From Corynebacterium mastitidis DSM 44356 (GTDB taxonomy: Bacteria; Actinomycetota; Actinomycetes; Mycobacteriales; Mycobacteriaceae): DNA of 64,000 nucleotides. The stretch lies in NCBI RefSeq assembly GCF_000375365.1, contig NZ_AQXB01000001.1, positions 298,769 through 362,768 on the forward strand, in the 5' to 3' direction. A program made the position numbers and the translations under genes. The notes beneath the pieces are model-generated. The model ran no database searches, was not told the origin of the DNA, and saw nothing but the letters and a program-made list of their open reading frames with translations. Shown here in pieces: positions 35,945-43,399 of this stretch (positions within the stretch are counted from its first letter, which is position 1; each line of letters begins with the position of its first letter).

Positions 35945-36772
35945 TTAATCGGCCAGCGCCCGCCACACCCGCTCGTTGGTCTCCGCCCACAGCGGCACCG
36001 CCCAGGGGCCGAACTCGCGGTCCGTGAGCGCCACCATCGCCGCCCCCTGCCTCGGGGCGCACCACAGGAAGGTGCCCGCCATGCCGAAGTGCCCCACCAC
36101 GTCGGCGGGCATGGAGGCACCCAGCCAATGCGGCTCCTTCTCCCCGCGAATCTCAAAGCCCAGGCCCCAGGGGCAGGGCTTGTGCATCCCATAGCCCGGA
36201 ACCACGCCGCGCAGCTCCGGAAACTGCGGGGTGAAGGCCTCGGCCAGGGTCTGCCGGCTGAGCAGGCTCGGGGACAGCAGCTCCCGGGCAAAGAGCAGCA
36301 GATCGCTCAGCGTGGACACCGCCCCGTGCCCGGCGGAGCCGCGCAGGTGGGTCGAGCGCATTCCCAGCGGCTCGCACACGGCCTCCCGCAGGTACTCGGG
36401 GAAGGGGATCTCGGTGAGGCCCTCCAGGGCCTCGGCAAGCCACTCGTAGCCCGCGGAGGAGTAGACGCGCCGCCGCCCCACCGGCTTGGCCTGCTCGCGG
36501 GAATCGAAGGCCACCCCCGAGGCGTGGGCAAGGAGGTGGCGCACGGTGGATCCCTGGGGGCCGAGCGGCTGGTCTAGCTCCCAGGCCCCCTCCTCCACCG
36601 CGATCAGCGCCGCGTAGGCGGTCAGAAGCTTGGTCACGCTGGCAAGGGCGAAGGAACGGTCCGCCTCCCCCACGGTGCGGGTGCCCCCGGGGTGGATCAC
36701 CCCGGCGCAGGCGTGCCCGACGGGCCAATCCTCAAGGGAACCAAGGGCGGAATCAAGCGCGGTAGCAGGCAT
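35945..36772 (-). CDS. Serine hydrolase of the beta-lactamase class C family
   Basis: The 275-residue protein has the SxxK motif SVTK near residue 45, LLAHASG, a YSSAGYEW motif in place of the usual YSN, and a C-terminal GHFGMAG in place of KTG. This is the pattern of EstB-like esterases or peptidases rather than active beta-lactamases. There is no signal peptide, so it is likely cytoplasmic. The start has no ribosome binding site and may be leaderless. Confidence 0.87.
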   Translation of the reverse strand: MPATALDSALGSLEDWPVGHACAGVIHPGGTRTVGEADRSFALASVTKLLTAYAALIAVEEGAWELDQPLGPQGSTVRHLLAHASGVAFDSREQAKPVGRRRVYSSAGYEWLAEALEGLTEIPFPEYLREAVCEPLGMRSTHLRGSAGHGAVSTLSDLLLFARELLSPSLLSRQTLAEAFTPQFPELRGVVPGYGMHKPCPWGLGFEIRGEKEPHWLGASMPADVVGHFGMAGTFLWCAPRQGAAMVALTDREFGPWAVPLWAETNERVWRALAD

Positions 36773-36784
36773 AGGGCCATGCTA

Positions 36785-38065
36785 CTAGCCCAGGGTGACC
36801 CCGCCGTCCGGGCTCACCACCGGGCGGGCGTTCCACGCCGCCGCCAGGTTCAGGCGCTGCCAGGACCCCTCCGGCCCGCTCTTATCCAGCGGGTAGCCGG
36901 AGTCCTGGGCCGTAAGCTCCAGCACCCGCGCCCGCTGCTCCCAGCTCAGCTCCGGGAACCGGGCCGCGAGCAGGGCCGGGGCCGCCTGCGGGACCACCAT
37001 CGGCTGGCCCGGCTGCCCCACCGGCTCGAAGCCGTAGTTCATCCGCTGCGTGAACGCCTCCTGGGCCTGCGCGGCGTCGAGGTACTGCCCGCCGCGCGCC
37101 GCGCACTCCGCCACGGAGGCCCCGCAGCGCCACTCCAGCTCCGCGCGCAGCTCCTCCCCGGCCTCCCGGACGAGCCCGGCGAACTCGGGGTCCCCGAGGC
37201 GATCGGCCGCGGCGGCCATGCCCGTCATGCGCCCGCCGATGACGTCCAGCGGGTAGTGCACGCCCACCACCAGGCGGTTGTAGCCCACCTCGGAGCCGCG
37301 CGCGAGCATCTGCGCCCCCAGCTCGGGCAGCAGGGACGCCATCACCGCGGACTTCCACGTGGCCATGTTCGTGTGCCCCGACGGGAAGGAGGGCGTGGTG
37401 GAGTACTCATCGTCCCCACCCTCGCGGTGGTAGCGGGTGATGCGGTCCGGGGCCACCACGAAGGGGCGGTCATAGCCAAACCAGTACTTCTCCGCGTAGG
37501 TGGCCGAGGCCAGCCCGCCGCCCCGGGCCAGGAAGCCCGAGAGGAGCTGGGTGGTCTTGGGCAGGCGGTGCTCCGCCAGGGCGTCCCTAAACGCCCCGCC
37601 CAGCTCCTCCCCCCAGGCGTCGGACATGGTCACCATGAGGTCGTCGTGGTCGTCGCCGAGCGCCCGCTCCAGGCGCTGCGGATCGCCCGCCGCCGCGTTG
37701 TTGATGGCCACCACGTCCTCGAGGTTCTGCGCCATCACCTCGGGGTGCTCGCGCCGCAGGGCGCTAAACCCCTCCACCACGGGAAAATAGAACCCGCCGT
37801 GCGAGGACGCGTCCGACTCGTACCAGCGGGCGATGCGCTCCGGGCCAAACGGCACCGGGCGCGGGGCACCCTCGTGCTGCACCGGGGCGGGCTGGATCAC
37901 CGGGTTGGGCGGCAGCTCCTCCGCCGCGCGTGCCGACGCCGCCGAGGACAGCTCGGACAGCTCCGGGGCCTGCGGCTGCGCCACGGCGGGCCCCGGCGCC
38001 GCGACGCCCACCGCCGCCACCAGGCCGGAAACCAGCAGTGCCCGCCGCACCGAGGGATTATTCAT
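36785..38065 (-). CDS. Secreted PAP2-family acid phosphatase
   Basis: This 426-residue exported protein has a signal peptide (SVRRALLVSGLVAAVGVAA, then AVA) and the three PAP2 motifs: KYWFGYDRP (K-x6-RP), PSGH in FPSGHTN and RLVVGVHYPLD (R-x5-H-x3-D). Class A non-specific acid phosphatases have this arrangement. The region before and after is longer than in the enterobacterial enzymes. A GTG at 38089 would add eight residues; ATG 38065 is chosen. Confidence 0.9.
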   Translation of the reverse strand: MNNPSVRRALLVSGLVAAVGVAAPGPAVAQPQAPELSELSSAASARAAEELPPNPVIQPAPVQHEGAPRPVPFGPERIARWYESDASSHGGFYFPVVEGFSALRREHPEVMAQNLEDVVAINNAAAGDPQRLERALGDDHDDLMVTMSDAWGEELGGAFRDALAEHRLPKTTQLLSGFLARGGGLASATYAEKYWFGYDRPFVVAPDRITRYHREGGDDEYSTTPSFPSGHTNMATWKSAVMASLLPELGAQMLARGSEVGYNRLVVGVHYPLDVIGGRMTGMAAAADRLGDPEFAGLVREAGEELRAELEWRCGASVAECAARGGQYLDAAQAQEAFTQRMNYGFEPVGQPGQPMVVPQAAPALLAARFPELSWEQRARVLELTAQDSGYPLDKSGPEGSWQRLNLAAAWNARPVVSPDGGVTLG

Positions 38066-38200
38066 AGTTGCGCACTCTCCGTTCCTCACCGGCCCCGCGC
38101 CGAGGCGTTGTTATCCGCCTACAGCCTGCCCCCTCCCCGTGAACGCCGGGTTACGCCGCCGTGAACTCTGCGGCAACTTTCCTTCGCGGTCACAAACACG

Positions 38201-38227
38201 AAAAGGCCCCGCCTTTCGGCGGGGCCT
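38201..38227 (-). terminator. Terminator of tRNA-Asn
   Basis: AGGCCCCGCC (38204-38213) pairs with GGCGGGGCCT (38218-38227) around a tetraloop, with TTTT on the minus strand beyond it. Confidence 0.85.
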
Positions 38228-38233
38228 CATCTG

Positions 38234-38306
38234 CTCCTCCAACTGGGCTCGAACCAGTGACCCTTCGATTAACAGTCGAATGCTCTGCCAACTGAGCTAT
38301 GGAGGA
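38234..38306 (-). tRNA. tRNA-Asn (GUU)
   Basis: Minus-strand cloverleaf of 73 bases with acceptor TCCTCCA / TGGAGGA, anticodon arm TTCGA-CTGTTAA-TCGAA giving anticodon GTT, and T arm with TTCGAGC. CCA is not encoded. Confidence 0.97.
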
Positions 38307-38345
38307 TTGCGTTGTTCAGGGCTACCCCTGCGGCAACAAAGACTT

Positions 38346-38375
38346 ACTATAGCGCCACCCCAAAAGCAGGGGCAA
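38346..38375 (-). promoter_or_regulatory. Promoter of tRNA-Asn
   Basis: Minus-strand -35 TTGCCC (38370-38375) and -10 TATAGT (38346-38351) with an 18-base spacer, about 40 bases before the tRNA. Confidence 0.7.
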
Positions 38376-38430
38376 ATCTCCTGTTCAAAAGGGTTTTCCG
38401 CGAGGCGGGAGGGGCCGGGCGGGTGGCGCC

Positions 38431-38459
38431 TTGGGGCGCGCGCCGGTGCTGTATATACT
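38431..38459 (+). promoter_or_regulatory. Promoter of tRNA with CAU anticodon
   Basis: -35 TTGGGG (38431-38436) and -10 TATACT (38454-38459) are separated by exactly 17 bases, 37 bases before the tRNA. Confidence 0.75.
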
Positions 38460-38496
38460 GATACCCGCCGTGGTGCTCGCAGCGCACGACGGCGGA

Positions 38497-38573
38497 GGGG
38501 CTATAGCTCAGTCGGTTAGAGCTACGGACTCATAATCCGCAGGTCCCGGGTTCGAGCCCCGGTGGCCCCACCA
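38497..38573 (+). tRNA. tRNA with CAU anticodon (Met or lysidine-modified Ile2)
   Basis: 77 bases including encoded CCA. The acceptor is GGGGCTA / TGGCCCC, the anticodon loop CTCATAA gives anticodon CAT, and the T arm contains TTCGAGC. The CAT anticodon fits elongator Met or Ile2 (C34 changed to lysidine). The GC-rich acceptor and the ACGGA / TCCGC anticodon stem leave both possible; it is not the initiator type. Confidence 0.95.
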
Positions 38574-38674
38574 CACTGCGTCGCCTTCCACGGCGGCGGC
38601 CGCGTCCCCGGCTCCCCTGTAGAATCGGTGTCCTTGCCCTGTCCCCCGCGATCAGTTAGGACGTTGAACACTCC

Positions 38675-38914
38675 ATGATCCAGCTCGTCATCGGCGCCGC
38701 CGCCGGTTATGTCCTTGGCACCAAGGCCGGGCGCAAGCGCTACGCACAGATCAAGAAGGGCTACCAGGCCGCCGTGAACTCCCCCGTCACCCAGAACGCG
38801 GTGAAGGCCGGGCGCAAGGCCCTGGCGGATCGCCTGGACCCCCAGCCCCGCATGAAGGAAGTCAAGAACCTGCGCAAGGACGGCCCCACCGTCCTGGAGC
38901 CCGACGAGGACTAG
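38675..38914 (+). CDS. Small YtxH-like hypothetical protein
   Basis: This 79-residue protein begins with a short hydrophobic Gly/Ala segment (MIQLVIGAAAGYVLG) followed by TKAGRKRYAQIKKGYQ and a charged helix. The GxxxG-then-basic pattern resembles YtxH-domain and similar small membrane-associated proteins of Actinobacteria. Function is unknown. A -10-like TAGAAT lies near 38621. Confidence 0.75.
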   Translation: MIQLVIGAAAGYVLGTKAGRKRYAQIKKGYQAAVNSPVTQNAVKAGRKALADRLDPQPRMKEVKNLRKDGPTVLEPDED

Positions 38915-38929
38915 CCCCTCCCTACCCCC

Positions 38930-40825
38930 TCAACCGCGCAGCGCCCGCTCCTGCAGGTCGCGCCGCGCCTTTTCCAGGGCCACCAGGTCCTCGAACAGGG
39001 AGTTGTAGGTCATCTCGTCGTCCGAGGGCCGCATGCGCTGCAACTGCCCCTTCAGCTCCGCGATGTGGTTGCCCACCTGCACCTCCTGGAGGCGGGAGAG
39101 CACCGAGTCCGCGTAGCCGCTCATCTGGGACTCCTCCATGCGCAGGTCCTCCACCGCCAGCTCGGACACCAGGGAGCGCCCGGTGAGGTCGGCCATGCGG
39201 TCGGACACCCCCGCGATCCACCGGGACCCGGACTCCGCCGCCGCGCAGCCGCCCGCCTCCGCGATCGCGGTGCGCACCGCGCGGTAGGCGGGGTGCGTGT
39301 AGGCCTCCTTGCCCATGCCGTCGAAGTACGCGCCGGTCAACTCCGGGTATTGCAGGGCCAGCTTGAGGGATTCCCGCTCCGGCCACAGCGCCGGGTTGCG
39401 CGGGTTGGGCATCTCGAGCGACGCCGCCTGGGGCACCGGCTCGCTGCTGGCGGCGTCAAAGCGCCGGGCCCGGCGCGGCTCCGCCTTCTTGGGGCGGGCG
39501 GCCTCCTGGCGCACCTGCCGGAGCACCTCGCCGGGGTCGGACCAGCCGATCCACCCCGCGAGCAGGCGGGCGTACTCGCCCTGGAGCACGCGGTCCCGGA
39601 TTCCCGCCACCACGGGCACGGTCCGGCGCAGGGCCTGCAGGCGCCCCTCGACCGTATCCAGGGCAAACTGGGAGAGCATGGAGCGCACCACGAACTCGAA
39701 CATGGGCACCCGGTTGGCCACGAGGTCGCGCACGGCGGCGTCGCCCTTGTCCAGGCGCAGGTCGCAGGGGTCCATGCCGTCGGGGGCCACGGAGACGAAG
39801 GACTGCCCGGTGAACTTCTGGTCCCCCTCGAAGGCCCTCATCGCGGCCTTCTGCCCGGCCTCGTCGCCGTCGAAGGTGTAGATCAGCTCGCCGCGAAAGT
39901 AGTTATCGTCCAGCATGAGGCGGCGCAGCATCTGCAGGTGGTCGTCGCCAAAGGCCGTGCCGCAGGAGGCCACGGCGGTGGTCACCCCCGCCGCGTGCAT
40001 GGCCATGACGTCCGTGTAGCCCTCGACCACCACCGCCTGGTGCCCGGTGGCGATGCTCTTCTTGGCCTGATCCAGGCCGAAGAGCACCTTGGACTTGTGG
40101 TACAGCAGGGTCTCCGGGGTGTTCATGTACTTGCCCAGCTTGTCGTCGTCGAAGAGCTTGCGCGCCCCGAAGCCGATGACGTCGCCGGACATGTTCTTGA
40201 TCGGCCACAGCAGCCTGCGATGAAACTGGTCGATGGGCCCGCGCTTGCCCATCTTGGACACACCTGCGGCCTCCAGCTCCTTGAAGCTAAACCCCTTGCC
40301 CAGCAGCACCTTGGTGGTGGTATCCCACCCCTCCGGGGCGTAACCGCACTCGAAGGCGTAGATGTGCTCCTGGGAAAAGCCGCGATCCAGCAGGAACTGC
40401 CGCGCGGTGGCCGCCTGAGGCGTCTCCAACTGCTCCCGGTAGAACTGGTGCGCGGCCTTGTTCACCGCGATCAGGCGCTGGCGCGTGCCCGGTTCCTCCC
40501 GGCGGCCCGGCCCGCCGCCCTGGTAGTTGATCTGATAGCCGATCTTCTCCGCGCAGTACTCCACCGCCTCGGGAAAGGTGATGTGCTCCATCTCCATGAG
40601 GAAAGAAAAGACATCCCCGCCCTTCCCCGTGGAAAAGCAGTGATAGTACCCGCGATTGGGACGCACGTGGAAGGAGGGCGTCTTTTCATCCTTGAACGGG
40701 GAAAGGCCCTTGAGCGAATCCGATCCCCCGGGTTTGAGCTGCACGTATTCCCCCACGATCTCCTCGATGGGCGTGCGCTCGCGGATCGCCTGAATATCGC
40801 TCTCCGGTATGCGTCCCTTTGCCAT
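38930..40825 (-). CDS. dnaG: DNA primase with an altered zinc-binding motif
   Basis: DnaG makes RNA primers for DNA replication. The 631-residue protein has the N-terminal domain, a TOPRIM core (VVVEGYTDVM with catalytic Glu, and TFDGDEAGQKA) and the C-terminal DnaB-binding region. The CHC2 zinc site is degenerate: the four ligand positions read Ser42, Lys45, Cys63 and Thr66 (segments GLSPFKDEK and YHCFSTGKG) instead of Cys, His, Cys and Cys. Zinc binding by this motif is therefore unlikely. The gene is otherwise well conserved, which argues against a pseudogene. Confidence 0.95.
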   Translation of the reverse strand: MAKGRIPESDIQAIRERTPIEEIVGEYVQLKPGGSDSLKGLSPFKDEKTPSFHVRPNRGYYHCFSTGKGGDVFSFLMEMEHITFPEAVEYCAEKIGYQINYQGGGPGRREEPGTRQRLIAVNKAAHQFYREQLETPQAATARQFLLDRGFSQEHIYAFECGYAPEGWDTTTKVLLGKGFSFKELEAAGVSKMGKRGPIDQFHRRLLWPIKNMSGDVIGFGARKLFDDDKLGKYMNTPETLLYHKSKVLFGLDQAKKSIATGHQAVVVEGYTDVMAMHAAGVTTAVASCGTAFGDDHLQMLRRLMLDDNYFRGELIYTFDGDEAGQKAAMRAFEGDQKFTGQSFVSVAPDGMDPCDLRLDKGDAAVRDLVANRVPMFEFVVRSMLSQFALDTVEGRLQALRRTVPVVAGIRDRVLQGEYARLLAGWIGWSDPGEVLRQVRQEAARPKKAEPRRARRFDAASSEPVPQAASLEMPNPRNPALWPERESLKLALQYPELTGAYFDGMGKEAYTHPAYRAVRTAIAEAGGCAAAESGSRWIAGVSDRMADLTGRSLVSELAVEDLRMEESQMSGYADSVLSRLQEVQVGNHIAELKGQLQRMRPSDDEMTYNSLFEDLVALEKARRDLQERALRG

Positions 40826-40901
40826 GCCTCCAACTTACCGGCGCGGTCAAACCGCAGGCCCCCACGCCCGGACGCGCGAACGGGCGTGCCAAGATAGACC
40901 C

Positions 40902-41375
40902 ATGAGTGCTCGCCCCCGCGCCCGATGGCGCACCGCCTTGACCTCCCTCGGCGGCATCGCGCTGGCGGCCGCGGCCGCCTGGTTCGGCCTGGACCTCGGC
41001 GATTCCTCCCCCTCGGGGTCCGCGAACCCCGACAACCCCACGGGCACCGCCGCCGCGCCCCGGGGCTCCTCGGGCTCGGAATCCTGCCCCCTGGGCAGCC
41101 TGCCGCCGGAGGCGGACGAGGTCGTGGGGGACATCCTCGCCGGGGGCCCCTTCGAGTACCCCGACAACGACGGCGTGCGCTTTGGCAACTACGAGGGCCG
41201 CCTGCCCCAGCAGGGGCGCGACTACTACCGCGAATACACCGTGGAGACCCCTAACCTGGGCCATCGCGGCGCGCGGCGCATCGTCACCGGCGGGCCCGAC
41301 GCCGCCGACCCCGACGTGTGGTACTACACCTCCGATCACTACGAGACCTTCTGCGAAATACCCGATGCCGAATAA
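40902..41375 (+). CDS. Secreted guanyl-specific ribonuclease (barnase/T1 family)
   Basis: This 157-residue protein has an N-terminal hydrophobic signal or anchor (about residues 12-30), a Ser/Pro-rich linker and a C-terminal N1/Sa-type ribonuclease domain. The domain has FGNYEGRLP, catalytic Glu in YYREYTVETP, Arg in GARRIVTG and His in YYTSDHYETF. It probably cleaves RNA at guanosine outside the cell, for nutrients or competition. The barstar gene overlaps its 3' end by 11 bases. Confidence 0.9.
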   Translation: MSARPRARWRTALTSLGGIALAAAAAWFGLDLGDSSPSGSANPDNPTGTAAAPRGSSGSESCPLGSLPPEADEVVGDILAGGPFEYPDNDGVRFGNYEGRLPQQGRDYYREYTVETPNLGHRGARRIVTGGPDAADPDVWYYTSDHYETFCEIPDAE

Positions 41376-41607
41376 CCCCCTGCTCATTACCGGCCGCCTC
41401 GCCTCCCGCCAGGACCTCTACCGCGCGCTGGCCTGCTGCCTGCTCCCCCGACACCGACCCGCGCCCACCAACCTCGACGGCATGGCGGACCTCCTGCGCG
41501 AGGCCCGCGTCCGCACCGTCATCTGCGCGCAGTGGGAGCTGCCCGCGGCGGACAGCCGCGCGGTGCGCGCGGTGCTCGGCGACCTCGGCATCACCCTGCA
41601 GCGCTGA
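41365..41607 (+). CDS. Barstar-family RNase inhibitor
   Basis: The 80-residue protein resembles barstar: SRQDLYRALACCLLP then NLDGMADLLRE and a late ICAQWELP segment. It is cytoplasmic and would neutralise the RNase made before export. The ATG overlaps the RNase end, which ties production of the inhibitor to that of the toxin. The acidic residue layout of barstar is only partly visible. Confidence 0.83.
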   Translation: MPNNPLLITGRLASRQDLYRALACCLLPRHRPAPTNLDGMADLLREARVRTVICAQWELPAADSRAVRAVLGDLGITLQR

Positions 41608-41662
41608 CCCCAGAAACATCATGGCGCAAAGGCGCCACGGGGGAGGCGAGGAGTGCTAATGT

Positions 41663-41704
41663 GGGTGGTGGCAGCCACCCCGGGGCTGCTATGCGGGAAG
41701 CCCC
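41663..41704. repeat. Two tandem GC hairpins
   Basis: GGGTGG-TGGCAG-CCACCC at 41663-41680 and GGGGCT...AGCCCC at 41682-41704 are separated by one base. They lie downstream of the barstar gene and downstream of the minus-strand 46-aa ORF, where they may end either transcript or be part of a small RNA. Confidence 0.45.
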
Positions 41705-41741
41705 CACGGTCTGCCAAGAACGCGTGAGGGCTTTTGTGAGA

Positions 41742-41882
41742 CTAGCTGAGCAGGTTGGTCATCGCTTCGACGATAAGCTTGGCGATGACGTTCTCTGCCA
41801 GCCGCCCCAGGAACCGCCGCACGGAGCTGCTACTCCCGCGGCGGTTCCTTATATCTCCGCATACACGGCGATGGCGGGCCAT
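41742..41882 (-). CDS. Small Arg-rich protein with amphipathic C-terminal helix (46 aa)
   Basis: The ATG at 41882 has AGGAGG eight bases upstream, one of the best ribosome binding sites in the window. The peptide has a basic N-terminus (MARHRRVCGD, then RNRRG), a Ser run, and a final segment RFLGRLAENVIAKLIVEAM that would form an amphipathic helix. It may act at membranes. No family is recognised. Confidence 0.55.
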   Translation of the reverse strand: MARHRRVCGDIRNRRGSSSSVRRFLGRLAENVIAKLIVEAMTNLLS

Positions 41883-42068
41883 TCATCTCACCTCCTCCCA
41901 GCAAGGTCGAAGGCACGGCGATGCGCACCCCCGCCAGGCGGTGGAGACACGCACCACCAGGAGGAACCAGGGAAAAAGGACAACAACCCCCGCCCCCGGC
42001 AACATCAAAGCATAGCCCGGCCTACCCCCTTATATCCGGGGAATCACACAAAAAGTGGGGTCTCTCCC

Positions 42069-43364
42069 CTATCCCCAGAAGTCCGCGAGATTGGCCGCCC
42101 GGCGCGCCAGCCGCTCCAACCGGGATTCCGTCATGGAGGCGATCTGGTCCACCACCACCCGCTGCCGCGCGGCCTCGCTCTCCGCCTCGTGCCACCACTG
42201 CCGGAACATCGGATCGAGCGCCCCCGGCGCGCCCGCGCAGAGGTAATCAAAGACGCGGTAGATGCGGTCGCGCTGCTGGTCCTGCCGCACCATGTGGCGC
42301 CGCTCGTCCATCACGTAGAGCACGGCGATGGTCTTGAGCAGCATGACCTCGGCGCGGGCCTGCCCCGGCACCGCCAGGCGCCCCCGAGTCCGCCCCAGCC
42401 ACTGCGCGCCTCCCGGATTGGCCTCCAGGGTGGCCTCGATAGTGGAGGAGACGTAGCGCCCCACCAGCTCGCTGGTGAGCTTTTTCAGGGTGGCGTGCGC
42501 GCGCAGCGAGGCGTCGTACTCCGCGCAGGCCGCCACGAGCGGCAGCCGCCGCAGCTCGTCCGCGGCGGCCACGAGGTCGTCCCGGTTGCCCCCGAAGGCG
42601 CGGGCCCCCTTCTCCGCGAGCTTGGCCAGCTCCACGAAGTCCCAGAGCACGCCCAGGGAGATGCGCCCGGAGACGATGCCGTCCTCCACGTCGTGCACGG
42701 AGTAGGCCACGTCGTCCGCCCAGTCCATGACCTGGGCCTCCATCGCCGGGGTGTCGTCCTCGTGGCCCTTACGCACCCAGGCGAGCACGTCCGCGTCCTC
42801 GTCGTAGCAGCCGTACTTGGGGCGGTGGGTGCCATCTGGCCGGGTGCGCACGCGGGGGTACTTGCAGGTGGCGTCCAGGGCGGCGCGGGTGAGGTTGAGG
42901 CCAAAGCTGTTCCCGCGCTCGTCGAGCACCTTGGGCTCGAGCCGGGTGAGGATCCGCAGCGTCTGGGCGTTGCCCTCGAATCCCCCGCAGTCCTGGGCCA
43001 CGTCGTCGAGCGCGCGCTCCCCGTTGTGCCCGTAGGGCGGGTGGCCGATGTCGTGCGTGAGGCCCGCCAGCTCCGCGATGTGCGGGTCCAGCCCCAGCCC
43101 GGTGCCCATGCCCCGGGCGATCTGGGCGACCTCCAGGGAGTGGGTGAGGCGCGTGCGCGGGGTGTCGCCGTCGCGGGGGCGGACCACCTGGGTCTTGTCT
43201 GCCAGCCGGCGCAGCGCGGCGGAGTGGAGCACGCGGTCGCGGTCCCGGGAGAAGGCGCTGCGCTGCTCGTGCCCCTGCGCCCCCAGCGCGCTGCCCTTGC
43301 GGGCCTCGGGCCATCGGCGCTCCTCGTCGGCGCGGGTGTAGTGGTGTGTCTGCCTCGTGCTCAT
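42069..43364 (-). CDS. dgt: Deoxyguanosinetriphosphate triphosphohydrolase-like protein
   Basis: This 431-residue HD-domain protein cleaves dNTPs to nucleoside and triphosphate in characterised relatives. The HD metal site is GLTHDIGHPPYGHNGE, with upstream RDRVLHSAALRRLADKTQV and TRLTHSLEVAQIAR. It sits after dnaG, as in other corynebacteria. AGGGG lies before the ATG. The 186 bases upstream of the 46-aa ORF (41883-42068) hold no gene. Confidence 0.93.
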   Translation of the reverse strand: MSTRQTHHYTRADEERRWPEARKGSALGAQGHEQRSAFSRDRDRVLHSAALRRLADKTQVVRPRDGDTPRTRLTHSLEVAQIARGMGTGLGLDPHIAELAGLTHDIGHPPYGHNGERALDDVAQDCGGFEGNAQTLRILTRLEPKVLDERGNSFGLNLTRAALDATCKYPRVRTRPDGTHRPKYGCYDEDADVLAWVRKGHEDDTPAMEAQVMDWADDVAYSVHDVEDGIVSGRISLGVLWDFVELAKLAEKGARAFGGNRDDLVAAADELRRLPLVAACAEYDASLRAHATLKKLTSELVGRYVSSTIEATLEANPGGAQWLGRTRGRLAVPGQARAEVMLLKTIAVLYVMDERRHMVRQDQQRDRIYRVFDYLCAGAPGALDPMFRQWWHEAESEAARQRVVVDQIASMTESRLERLARRAANLADFWG

Positions 43365-43399
43365 CGCCCCTATCCTATCCAGTTCAGTATCCTGGCCCC

